64,000 nucleotides of DNA from Brassica napus (taxonomy: Eukaryota; Streptophyta; Magnoliopsida; Brassicales; Brassicaceae), in assembly GCF_020379485.1 (NCBI RefSeq), contig NC_063451.1, forward strand, positions 21,620,630 to 21,684,629, given 5' to 3'. Both the position numbers and the translations under genes were made by a program. Position 1 is the stretch's first letter, and every line of letters starts with the position of its first letter. This document shows positions 1 to 13,970 of the stretch, in pieces. Below the pieces are notes generated by a model. It was not told where the DNA came from, searched no databases, and saw only the letters and a program-made list of their open reading frames with translations.

Positions 1-24
1 ACCTGACAAATTGAGAAGACGCAA
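1..24 (-). pseudogene. LRR receptor-like protein pseudogene, 3' part beyond the Copia insertion
   Basis: Read on the minus strand, these bases encode G-L-R-L-L-N-L-S, the same LRR segment found in the neighbouring paralogue near 10300-10320. They continue the pseudogene at 6308-7685 past the inserted Copia element, so the gene runs off the left edge of the window. The last five bases (CGCAA, 20-24) are the target-site duplication shared with 6308-6312. Confidence 0.75.
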
Positions 25-738
25 TGTTAGAAATATTCTCATTAGGAAGATAATGTTTCTATACCACTATGTGGTCTTTAGGTAAACTTAATTATATTGA
101 GATTGTTAAATCCTAATGATACTTGGTAACCAATAAAATGGTAATTAAAGGAGTTTAGTTTCCAATGATGATGATTTAGTAATGGACAAGTAACTGATTC
201 TAGAAGGTTTCTCACTTGATGACTCATGAAACATGTGTCATTGTCGGAAAGCATATGAAGTAAGTTCAATGCATCAAAGGAGAACAAGTTCATTGTATAA
301 ATGAATGATTCTAGAACACTAAACACTTGTCATTACTCAACCATGATTGATGGATGGTTGAGATTAAAGAAGAAACTTGCCAAGAAAGTCATCAAGACTT
401 GGTGAGAAAGTTTTTGGTCCCTCCCCCCACCTACATATAGTAATCTTTGGACCATCACAAAGACACATCAAGAAAATCTAAAGAGAAACACATAAAGAAA
501 AGTTGTAGACAAGGGGAGAGAAGATCAAACTCCAACTAAAAGATCAAGAGATCATCTTGGGGAGAGAAGGGTTAACTCCAACTTAAAGTTCATGAAATGA
601 TCTTCCATGATCATAACCATTCAAGAAGATTTGCGCAGTCATGAATCTAGGTATTCCGAAAAAACCTTCTTATAATTCTATTATGTGATTAGTCTAGATG
701 TTAAAGATCTTAGGGTTCATGTAAAATCATGTTTTACA
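25..738 (+). repeat. 5' LTR of the degenerate Copia element
   Basis: 714 bp from TGTTAG to TTTTACA. By eye it matches the 3' LTR at roughly 97%, with scattered substitutions and a 4-bp indel (an extra copy of TTGA/GATT near 345-350). Confidence 0.93.
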
Positions 739-740
739 TG

Positions 741-752
741 TGGTATCAGAGC
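741..752 (+). other. Primer-binding site (initiator tRNA-Met)
   Basis: TGGTATCAGAGC lies two bases after the 5' LTR. This is the usual Copia primer-binding site, complementary to the 3' end of plant initiator methionine tRNA. It fixes the element's direction as plus. Confidence 0.9.
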
Positions 753-1599
753 TAACGGTTATAAACATATAGCTAATCCGGAAAGTGTAATAGATTTACG
801 ATTTATAGAATTAAAGTAGATCTATACTTAAGTAATTAATTTAGATCTAAATAATGTTTAAGTTTCGGTTTAAAACTGATGAGAGTTTTCGAAAATCTTG
901 AATCATATATTATATGTATGTATTCTATTTCGATCTTTGAAATGAGAATTAATCAATGCATAAATTTTTCTATACATAAATCGTATAGAAATTAAATTAA
1001 GTAATTTATGCATAATTTTTATAAAACAATATTTTCATATAAAGAGAAAAATTAGGATAAAGAATCACCACAGTGACTTTATTCTAAAATGATTTACAAA
1101 ATGAAAATTATTGTTCAAATAAGTATTTGATATTTTGTGTAATACGTAGTTACCCATAGGTAGACTATATACACAAAATATGATCAAATAACTTATAGAG
1201 TGTTTGTATTGTGGGGACAAAAGTATATCTACAGATAACTTAGTCTGAGTAATTCGATACATCACTCATAAATGTTTTCGAATACTATGATTATTGATGA
1301 AAATATGGTTGCTACCCACAGGAGAACCATAATTTCTTGGCATAAGTATTCAACAAATATATGTGTTGGTTATGTTTAAAAGCCTAATTTAAACTTATAT
1401 ATCTCAAAACTATAAGTTTTTCGTCAGAAAGATTGTCATATAAAGTCTCGTCTATTCTAGTCCTTAATGGTACTGACTTCTCATAATGAAAAGAGAAAGT
1501 TGAGTTCATTTGAGAGTACTATACTTGAATTTGACACTCCGCAATAATGAGTCAAGTTCACTAATAGTAGATAGTACTTAGGACGGAAAGAATTTCCAT

Positions 1600-4500
1600 A
1601 AAGCTTGGATGAAATTGAATAGACTGAGAATTACGATCCTAAGATGAAAATAATTATGAATATTAATTTTTTCCATATAACGGCTGGAAAATCTATAAAT
1701 GTATAGAAGAACGGTTTAAGATTGCAAACAAATCTCTAGTTGGGAAACTTATGGCAAATCTTACAACCATAAAAGAATAATGACATAAGGTCTATGCATG
1801 AATTTTGCATTGAAATGACCTATCTTTCGGCTAAATTAAAGAATTTAGGAATGAATGTGGAAGATTAATTTCTTGTCCAGTTTATCCTAAATTTATCTTT
1901 TCTTATTATGAACCATTCCAAATTAATTATAAAACCATGTATGTAAGATGGATGTTGAATGAATTGGCTAATAAATGGTTCAGTAGAAGGATAGGCTTGG
2001 CCGTAAAGGTATTAGTTGTCTATTATGTTCAAGGAGCTAGACTTAAGTAAGTCATAAAAGATCACCACCCATACTGGATATCAAGTAAACGAGAAGGAAA
2101 AAGGCAAAGAAAGAGGACAGATGAAAAGGTCTGACACTTTCCTAAAGATTGCTATAAAGGAAGAAAATAATTCGAAAAGAAAGGTAACCTTTTAAGTTCT
2201 TTAAGGATTTTCGAATCTATTCTTATAATGTTTCTTCTAAAACTTGGTGGATGAATAATGGTGTTAACGTACATGTAATTAATTCCGTGCACCATTTATT
2301 TATGATCAAAACCGTAATTTCAAGTGTAAACTAAGTACTTATGGAATTAGAGCGAAGTGATAGTTGAAACTATTGGCGCTCCTCATTATGAAAAATGGAA
2401 TTTGTTTGGATTCATTCCAAACATTTTATGTTCCATCTATTTTTCATAAGTTTTAGCTTCATTAAGAAAACTTGATGATTGGGTTTTAAAATCGACTTCA
2501 AGAGATGGTTGTTTTTAATTTATTCTTGAACTCTAATTGAATCGGTTCAAGAATATTAGTTGATGGACAATATTAGGTAACATTGGCTGATCAACATTTG
2601 AAAGCACATCTAGTTCTGCACATTAAAGGAAAATTAAAGCATAAAACATGTAACAATGGTAAGTATCTCTTGTGGCGTAAGAGAGTTGAATATATTTCTA
2701 ATAGAAGAATTTAAAGGTTGGTAAAAGATGAAATTATTCTAAATCTTTATTTTACCAACAATAAATGTGTGTAGATTGCATTAAGGATAAGCAAAATACA
2801 CTAAGAAATGAGCCACAAGAAATACAAAGCTTCTTGAATTACAAAAAAATTGTAGACCCTTTGACGTTTAATCTTTTGGAGATGAAAAGTAATCAATTAC
2901 CTTTATTGATGATTATTCACATTATTGTTATGTATATATATTGCATGAAAGTCTCAATTTTGGATACATTACAAGTATTCAAAATTAAAGTAGAAGGACA
3001 TTAAGATATAAAAGTGAAAATCATAAGGTCATATAAAGGTAATGAATTTATGGCAAGTATGATGAAAAGAGACAATGTCTCGGACATTTTGCCAAATTTC
3101 TCCAAAAAAAATTAAGAATTATATCAGTACACAGCCTGGTTCTCCATGGCATAATGGTGTAGCTGAAAGGCATAACCGTATTTTTATGTAAATGATTTGA
3201 TTTATGCAAATTCACTTATATCATTGTGGATAGATGCATTATGTAATTCAATCTAATTCTTGAATAAGGTTACTAGCAAAGCGGTTCTCTGAGTCTTCTT
3301 TTGAATTGCATAAATGTTGCTAACCTAGTATGAAACATCTCAAAGTATGACGATGTCCAATTAAGCAAGAATATATAATCCACATGAAAAGAAATTAGAT
3401 TTCAGAATGATCAGTTGGTTTCTTTATAGGTGACCTTGAGAAATCTAAAAGATATAAGTTAAAAATTGCTCAAACCATAGTACATGATAAAAGAAACCAA
3501 TAATGTCAGATTTTATAAGAATGGCAACATTAGTGGGAGTAATAAAGTTTAAGAAATGGTCATTCAAGAAATTAGGGTAAACAACATGTTACCCTAAATT
3601 ATGAATGGTGGAAATTCTCATGTTGTTGTAAGTTTAACAATGAGTAAACCCATCGAATGACCATATACTCCATGATGAAAAGTTGCCGATAATGATTAAG
3701 TACATTATGTTAAAGAGGAAAAGCCTTAATAAGATCTACTTGTATGAGTAGATTTGATGTTTCCAATAGGTACTTTATCAAGTAGAATCTGAAGAATTGA
3801 ATATTAAAGATTTGGTTTCTTATTGAGAGCCATAGAAATGTTAATTTTGATTAATGAATCGATGCCATGAAGGATGAAGTAAACTCGATGGCTGAAAGTG
3901 AAGTTTGGGAAGTCATTCAATTATTTTAAGAATATAGACTATTCGAGTGTAAGTGGATCTGTAAGACCAAACTCGAATATAATAGAAATATTGAACGACA
4001 TAAAGCCTGACTTGTTGCCAAAGGTTTCAATCAGAAAGAAGGCATCGATTAGACTGAGTCTATAAAAGACTAAGTATTATCATGGCCTTGGTAGCTCAGT
4101 ACGTTAATGAGTTCCATAATGTATGAAGGAATTGCCTTTCTTAATGGTGACTTAAAAGAAGTCTGTATGCGTCAACCTAAAGACTTCATAATTGAAGCGC
4201 AGAGGAAGACATGGTTTACAAACTAAAGAAACCAATTTATGAATTGAAACAAACCTTGAGAAATGGTATTTAAAATTTGATGAAACCATTAGGAAATTCG
4301 GTTTCAAAGAGAATATTTGGAGATCCATGTATATACTTCAAGGTCAGTGGGAGTAAGTTCATATTTTTGGTTATGTATGTTTATGTATATTTTATTTCCC
4401 ATCAATGATCTTGGTCTATTAAATGAGACCGAAAATTATCTCTCTTAAGACTTTGCAATGAAAGATATGGTCGATGCAACTTTTGTGATTGGGATTGAAT

Positions 4501-5270
4501 TTTTCCGTGACATATCACTTGGAAGTTTAAGGTTGTCTCATAATGCATATATTGACAAAGTTCTTGAGAGATATGACATGATAATGTGTTATTCTAGTAT
4601 TGTTCCTATGCAGAAAGGTGATAAGCTTAATCTTAAGCAATGTCCGCATAATGAAATGGAACTTAAAGAAATGAAAGCTGAAAATAAATTTTGAGATATC
4701 TAAAGAAAATAAGGAACCAATTGCTCACAAATTAGAAATCAACACACTCACAGGTGGTTGGATTTTTAAACTCAGATTTTAATGGATATAATAGTTTTAA
4801 GCATTACAATTTTAGCAATATGTATCTCATCAAATGAGATACTTTATTATGGAAAGGCTTATAGTTGTAACTGCTTTAACATCCAATAAAGAGGCTGAGT
4901 GTGTGGTAAGTTTATGAGTCTTTTATAAAGTTAATTATGATTGCAAAATTATCTTTGAGTTTGAGACCGTAAGTGTTCGACTCTTTATGTGATAGTAAAA
5001 TATGCAATCATATTTTTTTTAAGACATGATATCTAAAGGATCCAAGTATATGAACATTAAGATTGATATATGTCATTAAAGTAAGATTTCAAAAGAGAAA
5101 AATTTGTCATTATGCATATATGCACTAAACTTATGGTCACATACATGTTTACGAAAGCTTTATATCCAAAGATATTAAAGAAAATCTAGAAATTATGGAT
5201 CTAATGGATAGCTATCAAAGTTGTCTGATTATGTTTAGCATATATTTGACAATATATGAGCTCTTAATGA
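1600..5270 (+). pseudogene. Copia gag-pol remnant
   Basis: Short in-register fragments follow Copia gag-pol order. A gag-like stretch lies at about 1780-1930 (segment LSAKLKNLGMNVED). A protease remnant around 2240-2280 reads TWWMNNGVNVH where TWW-D-S-G-A is expected, so the catalytic Asp is lost. The integrase zinc-finger motif CVDCIKDKQN is at about 2768, and the integrase core end (HNGVAERHNR) at 3150-3180. Reverse-transcriptase pieces include HKARLVAKGFNQKEGID near 4000 and an open stretch at 4458-4694 (FAMKDMVDATFVIGIEF). An RNase H-like SNKEAECV is near 4890. Stops and frameshifts separate nearly all of these. Assignment to Copia is secure; the exact lineage is not determined. Confidence 0.85.
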
Positions 5271-5597
5271 CTTTTGAATCTTTTATATTCTGGTTCCAAA
5301 GTGTGTACACATTATCATTGTGGGATTAATGATTACAGAATAAGTCTTTAAACAAGACATAAAAGGGACCCTAATGATAACTCCTACTTATGGTCTAACT
5401 TTGATAGTAATCAGTGTAGTAGTGCATGGAAGGAATCGTGTTGCAGATTAATATGTGCCCGCCATGACTCTCATTGATTATTAGATTAGCTAAGACAATT
5501 ATGATGACCAGATAAAAGCAAGATTTAACAAATAATGCCGGTCTTATGATTCTCGATACTTAAGTTAATAAGTTATACCAACGACCAAGTGGGAGAA

Positions 5598-6307
5598 TGT
5601 TAGAAATATTCTCATTAGGAAGAGAATGTTTCTATACCATTATGTGGTCTTTAGGTAAACTTAATTATATTGAGATTGTTAAATCCTAATGATACTTGGT
5701 AACCAATAAAATGGTAACTAAAGGAGTTTAGTTTCTAATGATGATGATTAAGTAATGGACAAGTAATTGATTCTAGAAGGTTTCTCACTTGATGACTCAT
5801 GAAACATGTGTCATTGTAGGAAAGCATATGAAATAAGTTCAATGCATCAAAGGAGAACACATTCATTGTATAAATGAATGATTCTAGAACACTAAACACT
5901 TGTCATTACTCAACCATGATGGATGGTTGAGATTAAAGAAAAAACTTGCCAAGAAAGTCATCAAGACTTGGTGAGAAAGTTTTTGGTCCCTCTCCCCACC
6001 TATATATAGTAATCTTTGGACCATCACAAAGACACATCAAGAAAATCTAAAGAGAAACACATAAAGAAAGGTTGTAGACAAGGGGAGAGAAGATCTAACT
6101 CCAACTAAAAGATCAAGAGATCATCTTGGGGAGAGAAGGGTTAACTCCAACTTAAAGTTCATGAAATAATCTTCCATGATCATAACCGTTCAAGAAGATT
6201 TCCGCACTCATGAATCGAGGTATTCCGAAAAAACCTTCTTATAATTCTATTATGTGATTAGTCTAGATGTTAAAGATCTTAGGGTTCATGTAAAATCATG
6301 TTTTACA
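5598..6307 (+). repeat. 3' LTR of the degenerate Copia element
   Basis: 710 bp, the same ends as the 5' LTR. It is immediately followed by the duplicated CGCAA and then by the LRR pseudogene sequence. Confidence 0.93.
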
Positions 6308-7685
6308 CGCAATCCCTTCAACAATTCAATGGATTTCGGTATCTTTCCACAAAATTGGTTTCCTGAATAATCAATAGATCTGAAGTCCGTTCGAATCAGC
6401 TCAAATAATGTATCAACTCCTTTATTCACCATTTCCATTGATTTAATGTAGCTATAACCATCTTCCATGTATCCACCAACTTCTTCGGTTAAATTGGTCA
6501 TTGCACGCCAGTTGGAAAAATAGAAAGGTGGCAAAGCTCCAGTGAAATGATTATGCGATATACAAATGATTTTTAAACTTTGAAACCAATTGACACATGA
6601 GGATGATATAACGGCCCGTAGAATTCATTTGACCGGAGAATCATGACTTGTAACGACGGCAAAGAACTCAACCAAGACGGAACTTGTCTATGATTTTGTT
6701 GCTTTCAACATTCACGAACTTCAAAGAATTGCAGTTAGTCAATGATTGTGGAAGCTTTCCCTCCAACTGGTTGCCACTGATGTCAACTAACTCCAAGTTG
6801 TAGTAGCAGCATTGACAAATAAATTTGGAAAAAGAATTCCACACAGATTTGGTAAATTTTGATATGGATTTTGGGAATAGATTTTGCAGGTTAGAGGAGG
6901 AAGATGTATTCCTAAATTTTATAGGTCCATTGAACTTGTTTCCCGTAAAATGAAGGAATCATGAACGAAGATGTAGGAAAAGGTCCAAAAATGAGTTGCC
7001 AACTTGCCATCCACATACAAAATTAACCAAGTTGTGAAATCGACTCATGTCAGCCGGAAGCGTGGATTTAAATAGATTATTGCTAATGTCAGTGGTTAGA
7101 TTTAGTAGTACAAGAGAGGATTCACCCGTGAATTGATTATCTGTAATATCTAAAATGGACAGTTTCTTAATGTTGGTATTAATTTCCACTGAACTTGTTA
7201 ATACCAAGGCTTAGGTATCTTAGTTGGGTTTAGTGTGTGATTGAAGCTGGAATTTCTCCTACTAAATGGTTTCCTCAAAGCTTAAGATTTGTGAGATGAG
7301 AAAGGTTTCCTGTTGTTACAGGAATTTCTCCAGCGTATAAGAGTTAGGCTACGGAGATGCTGAAGTTTGAAAAGACCACTATTTGGTTTCAAAGAGTTGT
7401 AGAGAGGGGATGAAACTAAGGTAAAGTGAAATATCCTCGCGAGATTTAACATCCCACGTGATACCTTCCCAAAAACAGCCGTCACTACTCTTGTTCCATG
7501 AACTTAAAAATGGATTTGAGTTGGATCCATTTATCGGAAACTCGCGAAGAGCATCCCTCTGGTCATGACGGCAATAGTGGAGCACATGAGAAGCAGCGAG
7601 TAGTGTGTAGAACCAGTAAAACCAAGAAAAAGAAATACAACGTAACATTTCTAGAAAAGCAATGAGATTGCTTTGATATCATCAT
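6308..7685 (-). pseudogene. LRR receptor-like protein (RLP) pseudogene, left tandem copy
   Basis: On the minus strand this is a decayed copy of the RLP at 9850-12102. The ancestral start is probably the ATG at 7685: the frame from there ([20 protein letters not shown]) aligns with the signal peptide of the neighbour. A shifted frame then encodes the LRR N-terminal cap ([25 protein letters not shown]). LRR pieces follow at 6959-7207 and near the juxtamembrane end at 6286-6534 ([20 protein letters not shown]). Several frameshifts and stops are present, and about 400 bp of LRR coding are missing relative to the neighbour. The Copia element at 25-6307 separates it from its 3' part. RLPs are cell-surface receptors without a kinase domain, often in immunity or development; no product is expected from this copy. 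Confidence 0.88.
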
Positions 7686-9849
7686 TAATTCATTATCCCT
7701 TTTTCTTTCTTTTGTGTTTTGTGTGGAAGTTTTGTATGATTATGGCTTTTTAAAAAGGAAAACAAAAATAAAACTTAACTTGTCTTGACTTTGGCAAGTC
7801 GTCTCATATTTTGGCCTAGTCTTCCAATCCTCTCTAACATAAATGATTTGTGCCACTTGTAAATTTCCACATATACCAAATCCGTGATTGATTGACTCAA
7901 GTCGTCGGGTCAGATTCAGTTTTAGACTTTTAGTTGATCGACTCTTACCAGAAATATTACAAATTTTCATTTTTCTAGTCAATAATTGGAAACCAATGAC
8001 TTACAGCTGGATGGTCAAGTTGATCAATCAATAAGCTAGAACAAGATTTGTCGAATTGGTAACTATTCAGAAACATACAGTTTCGCTTCTTTCCGTTGTA
8101 TGAAACTATGAAATATTCAATCCACATTACTTCACAGGAACAAGCAGCTGCCGCCTGCCTCATATTCAGTCTCATATTATTTTTCATTATTCTTGGCCAC
8201 CTTCTCCTTTCTCTGACCGCCACAAGCGGCTGCCTCATGGCCTGTGAGTGAGTGTCAAATCACTTTTTGTTATCGACGACACAAAAATCCAGAGACTCTC
8301 ACAGCTTGTAAGCAATGTATAAACTGCAATTGGTGTCTCCGTATTCAGGGCACAACAGAGCAAGAAACTACGCGGGGAGAGTAGGAATTCAACTTCTCGA
8401 CCTTCCACCAGAAATCCAAGAGAAAGAGTACTTCAAGAAGCAAATCCAAAAGAATAATTACTCTGTGTTACAGCCCACCAAAAATGAAAAAGAAAACGTT
8501 GATTATAACATGTTTAATGGACAAAAAATAGTGCTAAAGATGAGATCATAATCTAACGAACCTATACTACTAACAGGAAGATTTCAGCTTATTACTTCAC
8601 TAATGTGAAAATGGCTTATTGTCGATGCAGGCGAGGCGAGCTTGAAAATTTGTGGTTGCCTCTCTCACTTTATCTATTCATTCTATTTGCTCGAAAGGCT
8701 CTCTCGTGTACTATTTATTTTGTTTCCAACTAAGTATTGTTTGATATTTTTCAGACTTTGTCTAAGTATTCGCTTTCTCCAACTCTTTGTTTGTATGCAC
8801 ACGAGTTTTTGTCCACAGTCATGTATTTGTTCATTCGATCTGTTTTGGCTTGAATTGGCTATTGAGAAAACATCTCTTTGTTAGTATGCACACGACTTTT
8901 TGTCCACAGAGTCATGTATTTTTGTCCACCCTGCAACTACAATGGCCCTTGAAGAGGCTATTCTCTAAATGCATTTACATCAAAACAGTTCTAAATAAAG
9001 CTTTCTCGTTCTTATTTTCTAAAAATTGATTTTGATTCGACCGAGAAAATTCAAAATTTCAGGTGGTACGGTGGAGGATAGGACTGGAGTCAGGTTTTAT
9101 ATGATAATCCAACATGTAACTAATTACTTGTTCGGTTAGATCGAGAGGCCGAGCTTGTTCTCGCTTGCAGCAAATGCTATAAGACGAGTTTGAGCTGATA
9201 ATAGGCAGTAAGTGGGACTTTCCTTATTACATTGCGGGCAAGCTATAGGGATGGATATTTGAATAATCCTTCTTTTAATAGTCATCAAAGACAATCAAAA
9301 GAGAGATGGATGTTTGAATTTATGATCCCATAATGTATTTCCCAGCTAACGTTAATATGCATATGAGAATTCAGTGATAATATTAATATATTAAAAGTCA
9401 AAAGATTCTTTTGCTTTTTATTTAAAGAAACAAGCAAAACAACCCCTTCATTATTCCTACTTTTATATTTTTATAATATCCAAACCAAGTAACCAACTTC
9501 GATAAGAGTGACGTGTGTGAAAAGCAAAAGTGTTGACTTGGAAAAACAGTTTAGAGCAAGAAAAGTTTCCGTTGGCTTTTTGACTTGGAAAGTTTTGATA
9601 AAGAAGACTTAAAATGACGCGAGTTAATGGTTTCTAAGAAATGAAAATCAAAATAATACGTTCTCTCACACGTTTTGATTTTAAGTAGATAGAAGTTTCT
9701 GAATGCATTTTCAATTTATTAAGAGCAAATACCACCAAAGACGTTTACTACAAAATCATAAAACATAAAGTACATCTGGAGAATACACATAAATATATGC
9801 TTCACAAACACTTAAAAGAGAGATGATGTCCAACATGCATTTCTGGTGA
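7686..9849. other. Intergenic region between the two RLP copies
   Basis: No convincing gene. Bases about 7700-8040 resemble 12130-12520, the region upstream of the right RLP (shared stretches include TTTTTAAAAAGGAAAACAAA and the CTTGA-TTTGGCAAGTC motif), so the promoter was duplicated with the gene. Bases 8780-8835 and 8874-8932 form a local direct repeat (period about 94 bp, containing GCACACGA and TTTTTGTCCACAG). The small open frames here have no recognisable features. Confidence 0.6.
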
Positions 9850-12102
9850 CTATTTTGGGCTTGTTTTGGAGGGAAATTTTACGTGAACCAACTTGTGTAT
9901 GTATGGAGTGAAGATATGTCCAATCACCAATCCGCAGAACACGCCAGGTACATAGGCTATCACCGCAGATATCCAACTAATCACATGTTCTTTTGGCTCA
10001 GAAAGATCTTCACGTTCTTGTGGTGTGGGATTAGGGACATGAGTATTTCCACATATATCTTCAAGACCGTAGAGTCTGGGGTTATCCATGAATGCTGAAC
10101 AATTTTGACTTTGAAACTGTATGCTTCGTGGTATTGGACCTTGGAGATTGTTTCGGGAGAAGTTCATAATCGACAAAAAAGAGAGGCTGCCAAGACTTTG
10201 AGGGATCTGACCTGACAGCTTATTTCGAGAAAGGTCTAATGCCTCGAGGTTTGTCAGATTTGCCAGCGATTGAGGTATATTGTTTGTGAATCCGTTACTT
10301 GACAAGTTGAGAAGACGCAATCCCTTCAACAATCCAACAGATTCAGGTATCTTTCCAGAAAAGTTATTTCCTGAAAAGTCGATACCTCCGAAGTCTGTCC
10401 GGATCAGCTCAAATAACATATCGACTCCTTTATTAACCATTTCCATCGAGTTAGTGCTATAACCATCTCCCATGTTATTCACCTGCTCGTTTGGTTAAAT
10501 TGGTGATTTCCCGCCAGTTGGAGAAATAGAAAGGCGGCAAAGTTCCATTGAAGTGGTTATGTGATAAATCGATGATTTTTAAACTTTGAAACCCAATGGA
10601 CATACGGCCCGTATAGTTCGTTTTCTCGGAGGATTAGGACATTTAATGACGGTAGAGAACCCAACCAAGATGGAAACGTGTCTTTGATTCTGTTGCTTTT
10701 CACATTCAAAAACTCCAAGGAAATGCAGTTGATCAATGATGGTGGGAATTTTCCTTCCAACTGGTTGCCGCTGATGTCAACTGACACCAAGTGTGTACCA
10801 TTGACAAATATATCTGGAGGAAGAATTCCACTGAGATTGTTGCTTTGCAAATTTAGCGTTGTGAGATCAACAATAGCATCCCTCAAACATTGAGGGATGG
10901 AACCGCCGAAGCTATTGTTGGACAAATCTAAGAGGAGCAATGGTCTGAACTTGCAAATCCAACTAGGTAATGGTCCTCGTAAACAATTTGAATTAAGATC
11001 CATTGACTGGATTTGCGTCAAATCAGACAGATCAAATGACTTTCCAAAACTGCTGAAAGAGCATCAAGTCCAACATGTCTCCTAACGAACCTGGTATTTC
11101 ACCTTCCAACTTATTGTAGGAAAGGTCAAGATACATAAGGTTGGCTAACTTGGGGACTGACCCAGTGAAATTGTTGTCATGAAGATCTAAATTTTTAAGA
11201 TTGGAAAAGCTTGATATGGATTTAGGGATATGACCGTTAAATTTGTTTTGTTGGAGGAACAGAATATGAAGCTTAGAAAAGGAAGATGTATTCCAAAATT
11301 CTATTGGTCCCTTGAACTGGTTTTTCCTTAAACTAACAATTCCTAACAAAGGATTCATGAACAATGATGTAGGAAAAGATCCGAAAAATAAGTTTCCTCC
11401 CACATCAAAGTTTTCCAAGTTGTGGAAATGACTCATGTCAGGCGGAAGAGTGGATTTAAATAGATTGTCGCTAATGGCTAGGTCGGACAAACTGGTGGTT
11501 AAATTTAGAAGTACAAGAGGGAACTCACCAGTGAAATGATTATTTGAGATGACTAAATGAGAGAGTTTTGTAAAGTTGGCAAATGAAAAAGGAATGTTTC
11601 CACTAAACTGGTTATCAGCAAGGCTTAGGTCTCTTAGTTGGTTTAGGTTTCCGAATGAAACTGGAATTTCACCTACTAAATAATTTTTGGGAAGGTGAAG
11701 TTTTGCGAGATGAGAAAGGTTTCCTAATGAGGAAGGATTGCAATCTCTAAGAGTTAGGTAACGAAGATGCTGGAGTTTGGAAAGACCACTATCTGGTTTC
11801 AGAGAGTTGTTGAGAGGGATGAAATCAAGGAAGAGTGAAACCACCTCGCCAGATTTAGCATCACACTTGACACCCTCCCAAGAACAGCAATCACTACTCT
11901 TGTTCCATGAACTTAAAGACAGAATTGAGTTGGATTTGTTTACCGAAAACTCGTGTTTGAATTCAAGAAGAGCATCCCTCTGGTCATGACGGCAATAGTG
12001 AAGCATAGGAGAAGCAAGAGTGTGCAGACCTAGGAAAACCAAGAAGAACAAATACAAGGTAACAATACAAGAAAAACAATGATAGTGGTCTGGGATCTTC
12101 AT
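9850..12102 (-). pseudogene. LRR receptor-like protein (RLP), right tandem copy, frameshifted
   Basis: Recognisable over its whole length, in three frames. The frame 12102-11032 gives an N-terminal signal peptide (VTLYLFFLVFLGLHTLASP), the LRR N-terminal cap with paired cysteines ([32 protein letters not shown]) and about ten LRRs. The frame 11021-10557 continues the LRRs ([15 protein letters not shown]). The frame 10482-9850 gives the island-flanking segment, the last LRRs, an acidic juxtamembrane stretch and a transmembrane helix (about residues 165-190, [20 protein letters not shown]) with a short basic tail. This is the full plant RLP architecture without a kinase, about 720 aa if joined. 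Breaks lie near 11055 (small deletion), 10620 and 10490. All three would have to be sequencing errors for the gene to be active, so I call it a pseudogene. Such proteins act at the plasma membrane with SOBIR1-type co-receptors. Confidence 0.85.
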
Positions 12103-13024
12103 TACCCTTTTTTTTTTTTTCCTTCTCTTTTTGTGTTTGTGTGTATGATTATAGCTTATGCAGCTCTTTATAAAAAGGAAAACAAAAACTCAGTATGTCT
12201 TGATTTTGGCAAGTCTTGCGTCAAGTCGTCGGAGTAGGTGCATATTGCCAAGTCTTTAAATTAATTATTTGGGCCACCCGTGAGAATAGAAAACTTGTAT
12301 CAAAATTGTGCACATAAACTCTTTCTAATTGACTCAAGTCGTCGGATTTAGTTGACTGATTGACACTCTTCACCAGCAATATTTCAAAATTTCCACATAC
12401 TTTTGCTTTATTCCTGTCAATAACTGCAGACCAATGACTAAGGGGGTATGTATAGCTTCATATGTTGATGGCCAAGTTGATCAATCACTAAGCTAGAAGG
12501 TCAGAATTTGTAACCAGTTTTGTTCAACTGATAATTATTCAAAATGCTTTTAAATCAAGCTTTATTTCTTCTTTGCCATTTCTCGTTCTTTTCTACAAAC
12601 ATTAGTAGTTAGAGTCAAACATGAGAAGAAGGCATATGATCATCATGAGAGAACGATAGAGCGGATGAATGTTTTCTTGTTGATAGCTGAAAGTACTCTC
12701 TGTGCAATGCAAATGCTCCAGTTTAATAAAACAATCTATCTGCTTAAACACAAATGCACTATGCTACATTCTCCACAAACCAGCTAAATAAATCATTTCA
12801 TGAGACATTTCTCTCACAGGCATTTCGTCACGTCACGAAGGTTGAAGCTTTTTGAGTTTTGTGGAATCAATCAGACACAATTGAAATCATCAGTTAGCCT
12901 TCGAGAAATACTGAATATGAAATACTTCAAGAACGGTCTTAAAACCAAAACTCATGTTTGTTGAGTGCAAACACAAAACACAGTAACAAATAACGAAATG
13001 CAACAAACCAGCGCCTTGTTTTCT
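12103..13024. other. Intergenic: RLP upstream region and RPL32 3' flank
   Basis: The first 400 bases are the upstream region of the right RLP and match the region upstream of the left RLP. A pyrimidine-rich tract on the coding strand's complement (12108-12128) precedes the start codon. Nothing else recognisable before the RPL32 stop codon. Confidence 0.55.

Positions 13025-13970
<946 letters not shown>

Larger units (their letters stand above)
25..6307 (+). mobile_element. Degenerate Ty1/Copia LTR retrotransposon inserted in an RLP gene
   Basis: The element is bounded by two LTRs (25-738 and 5598-6307), both starting TGTTAG and ending TTTTACA, and flanked by the 5-bp duplication CGCAA (20-24 and 6308-6312). 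A primer-binding site for initiator tRNA-Met follows the 5' LTR, and a purine-rich GTGGGAGAA tract precedes the 3' LTR. The order of remnants between them (gag, protease, integrase, reverse transcriptase, RNase H) is that of Copia. Every coding segment is broken by stops and frameshifts, so this copy cannot supply its own proteins. It lies antisense to the LRR gene it splits. Confidence 0.95.

Noticed and set aside
741..752. tRNA gene
   Set aside because: The tRNA-like words at 741, 49468 and 61424 are retrotransposon primer-binding sites; no cloverleaf is present.
8642..9029. Two overlapping plus-strand open frames as a small cysteine-rich protein gene
   Set aside because: The frames follow a local 94-bp repeat, have no family resemblance and no splice or promoter support.
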